Below, in pieces: positions 6,487 to 6,886 of a DNA stretch of 6,886 bases. Source of the stretch: Acidobacteriota bacterium (GTDB lineage: Bacteria > Acidobacteriota > Vicinamibacteria > Vicinamibacterales > 2-12-FULL-66-21); the NCBI GenBank assembly GCA_013817065.1, contig JACDDJ010000245.1, positions 1-6,886 of the forward strand. Direction: 5' to 3'. The notes below the pieces were generated by a model. It was not told where the DNA came from. It saw nothing but the letters and a program-made list of their open reading frames with translations, and made no database searches. A program made the position numbers and the translations under genes. Each line of letters begins with the position of its first letter. The stretch's first letter is position 1.

Positions 6487-6886
6487 ATGGTCTTGGGCAT
6501 CATTGGCGGCACACTCGGCTATCGAATACTGCGGTATCTCAGCCCCGGCTCGACCGGCAATAATGACTACACTGCTTATATCGAGCGCAGCAAGCTGGAG
6601 GTGTTCTTCGGGCCCCGAATCTGGGATGAACTGCAGGGGAAGGTTGTCATTGACTACGGGTGTGAGAGCGGCATAGAGGCTATTGAGGTGGCGCGGCGGG
6701 GAGCGCGGCGGGTCATCGGGATAGACATTCGCGAGAGCGCGCTGGTCGGAGCGAGGTCTGCAGCAGAGCAGGCAGGCGTCTCGGACCGCTGTATTTTTAC
6801 AACCAGGACCGATGAGAAAGCCGACGTCATTATGACCTTCGACGCTTTCGAACACTTTGCTGATCCCGCCGCCGAGCTGCGAGATA
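6487..6886 (+). CDS. Class I SAM-dependent methyltransferase, 5' part (cut by window end)
   Basis: The frame is open for 133 codons to the edge of the window. Residues 52-64 (KVVIDYGCESGIE) match motif I of the Rossmann-fold methyltransferases, followed by RRVIGIDI with D80 at the end of strand 2, which binds the SAM ribose. DVIMTFDAFEHFADP at 113-127 matches the motif IV/post region of the Methyltransf_11/25 type, where the aspartate and E-H pair are usual. The second glycine of the usual DxGCGxG is replaced by Glu60. The start is ATG 6487 or, by ribosome-site spacing, TTG 6493. GC is lower than in the upstream genes and ATA codons appear three times. The substrate is unknown; with an asparagine synthase remnant next to it, modification of a polysaccharide or small metabolite is plausible. 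Confidence 0.82.
   Translation, partial: MVLGIIGGTLGYRILRYLSPGSTGNNDYTAYIERSKLEVFFGPRIWDELQGKVVIDYGCESGIEAIEVARRGARRVIGIDIRESALVGARSAAEQAGVSDRCIFTTRTDEKADVIMTFDAFEHFADPAAELRD

Noticed and set aside
6433..6855. 140-codon minus-strand frame opposite the methyltransferase
   Set aside because: The plus strand has clear SAM-binding motifs in the same region and a strong ribosome site. The minus product shows no family features.
1..6886. CRISPR arrays, tRNA or rRNA genes, insertion sequences, phage or defence genes
   Set aside because: I saw no spaced direct repeats, cloverleaf-like tRNA ends, transposase motifs or defence-system domains anywhere in the window.

Overview
The window is GC-rich bacterial chromosome, about 75% GC in a hand-counted stretch of the ABC transporter gene. 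It comes from a Gram-negative (two-membrane) organism, because it carries a TonB-dependent outer-membrane receptor with a signal peptide. The gene styles and composition would fit Acidobacteriota of the Vicinamibacteria type, but this is inferred from general resemblance and not proven by any marker gene here.

Layout: (1) 31-1086, minus strand: a putative zinc metallopeptidase with HEAGH and a downstream DEDFAE motif. (2) 1087-1223: a divergent promoter region with repeated CCGGAT/ATCCGG hexamers and a 15-base palindrome. (3) 1224-3407, plus: a TonB-dependent receptor. It is followed by a strong intrinsic terminator at 3430-3464 whose loop contains a -10-like TACAAT. (4) 3504-4334, plus: a Cof-type HAD phosphatase. 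(5) 4340-6271, plus: a fused permease-ATPase ABC exporter of the MsbA type, 5 nt after the HAD gene and probably in the same operon. (6) 6272-6486: a non-coding or degenerate stretch that includes what looks like the last ~28 codons of an asparagine synthase, i.e. a gene remnant. (7) 6487 to the window end, plus: the 5' part of a class I SAM-dependent methyltransferase, open at the edge.

How the genes relate: the receptor is insulated from the HAD-ABC pair by the terminator, and the metallopeptidase is transcribed in the opposite direction. The HAD-ABC pair looks like housekeeping or export functions. The final ~600 bases have lower GC (about 57% in two hand-counted lines) and use ATA codons. 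With an asparagine synthase remnant beside a methyltransferase, they look like the eroded edge of a surface-polysaccharide or secondary-metabolite cluster.

I see no convincing novel multi-gene system. The points most worth checking are the 6272-6486 junction, the poorly characterised metallopeptidase, the terminator/promoter overlap at 3430-3464, and the repeat-rich divergent promoter.
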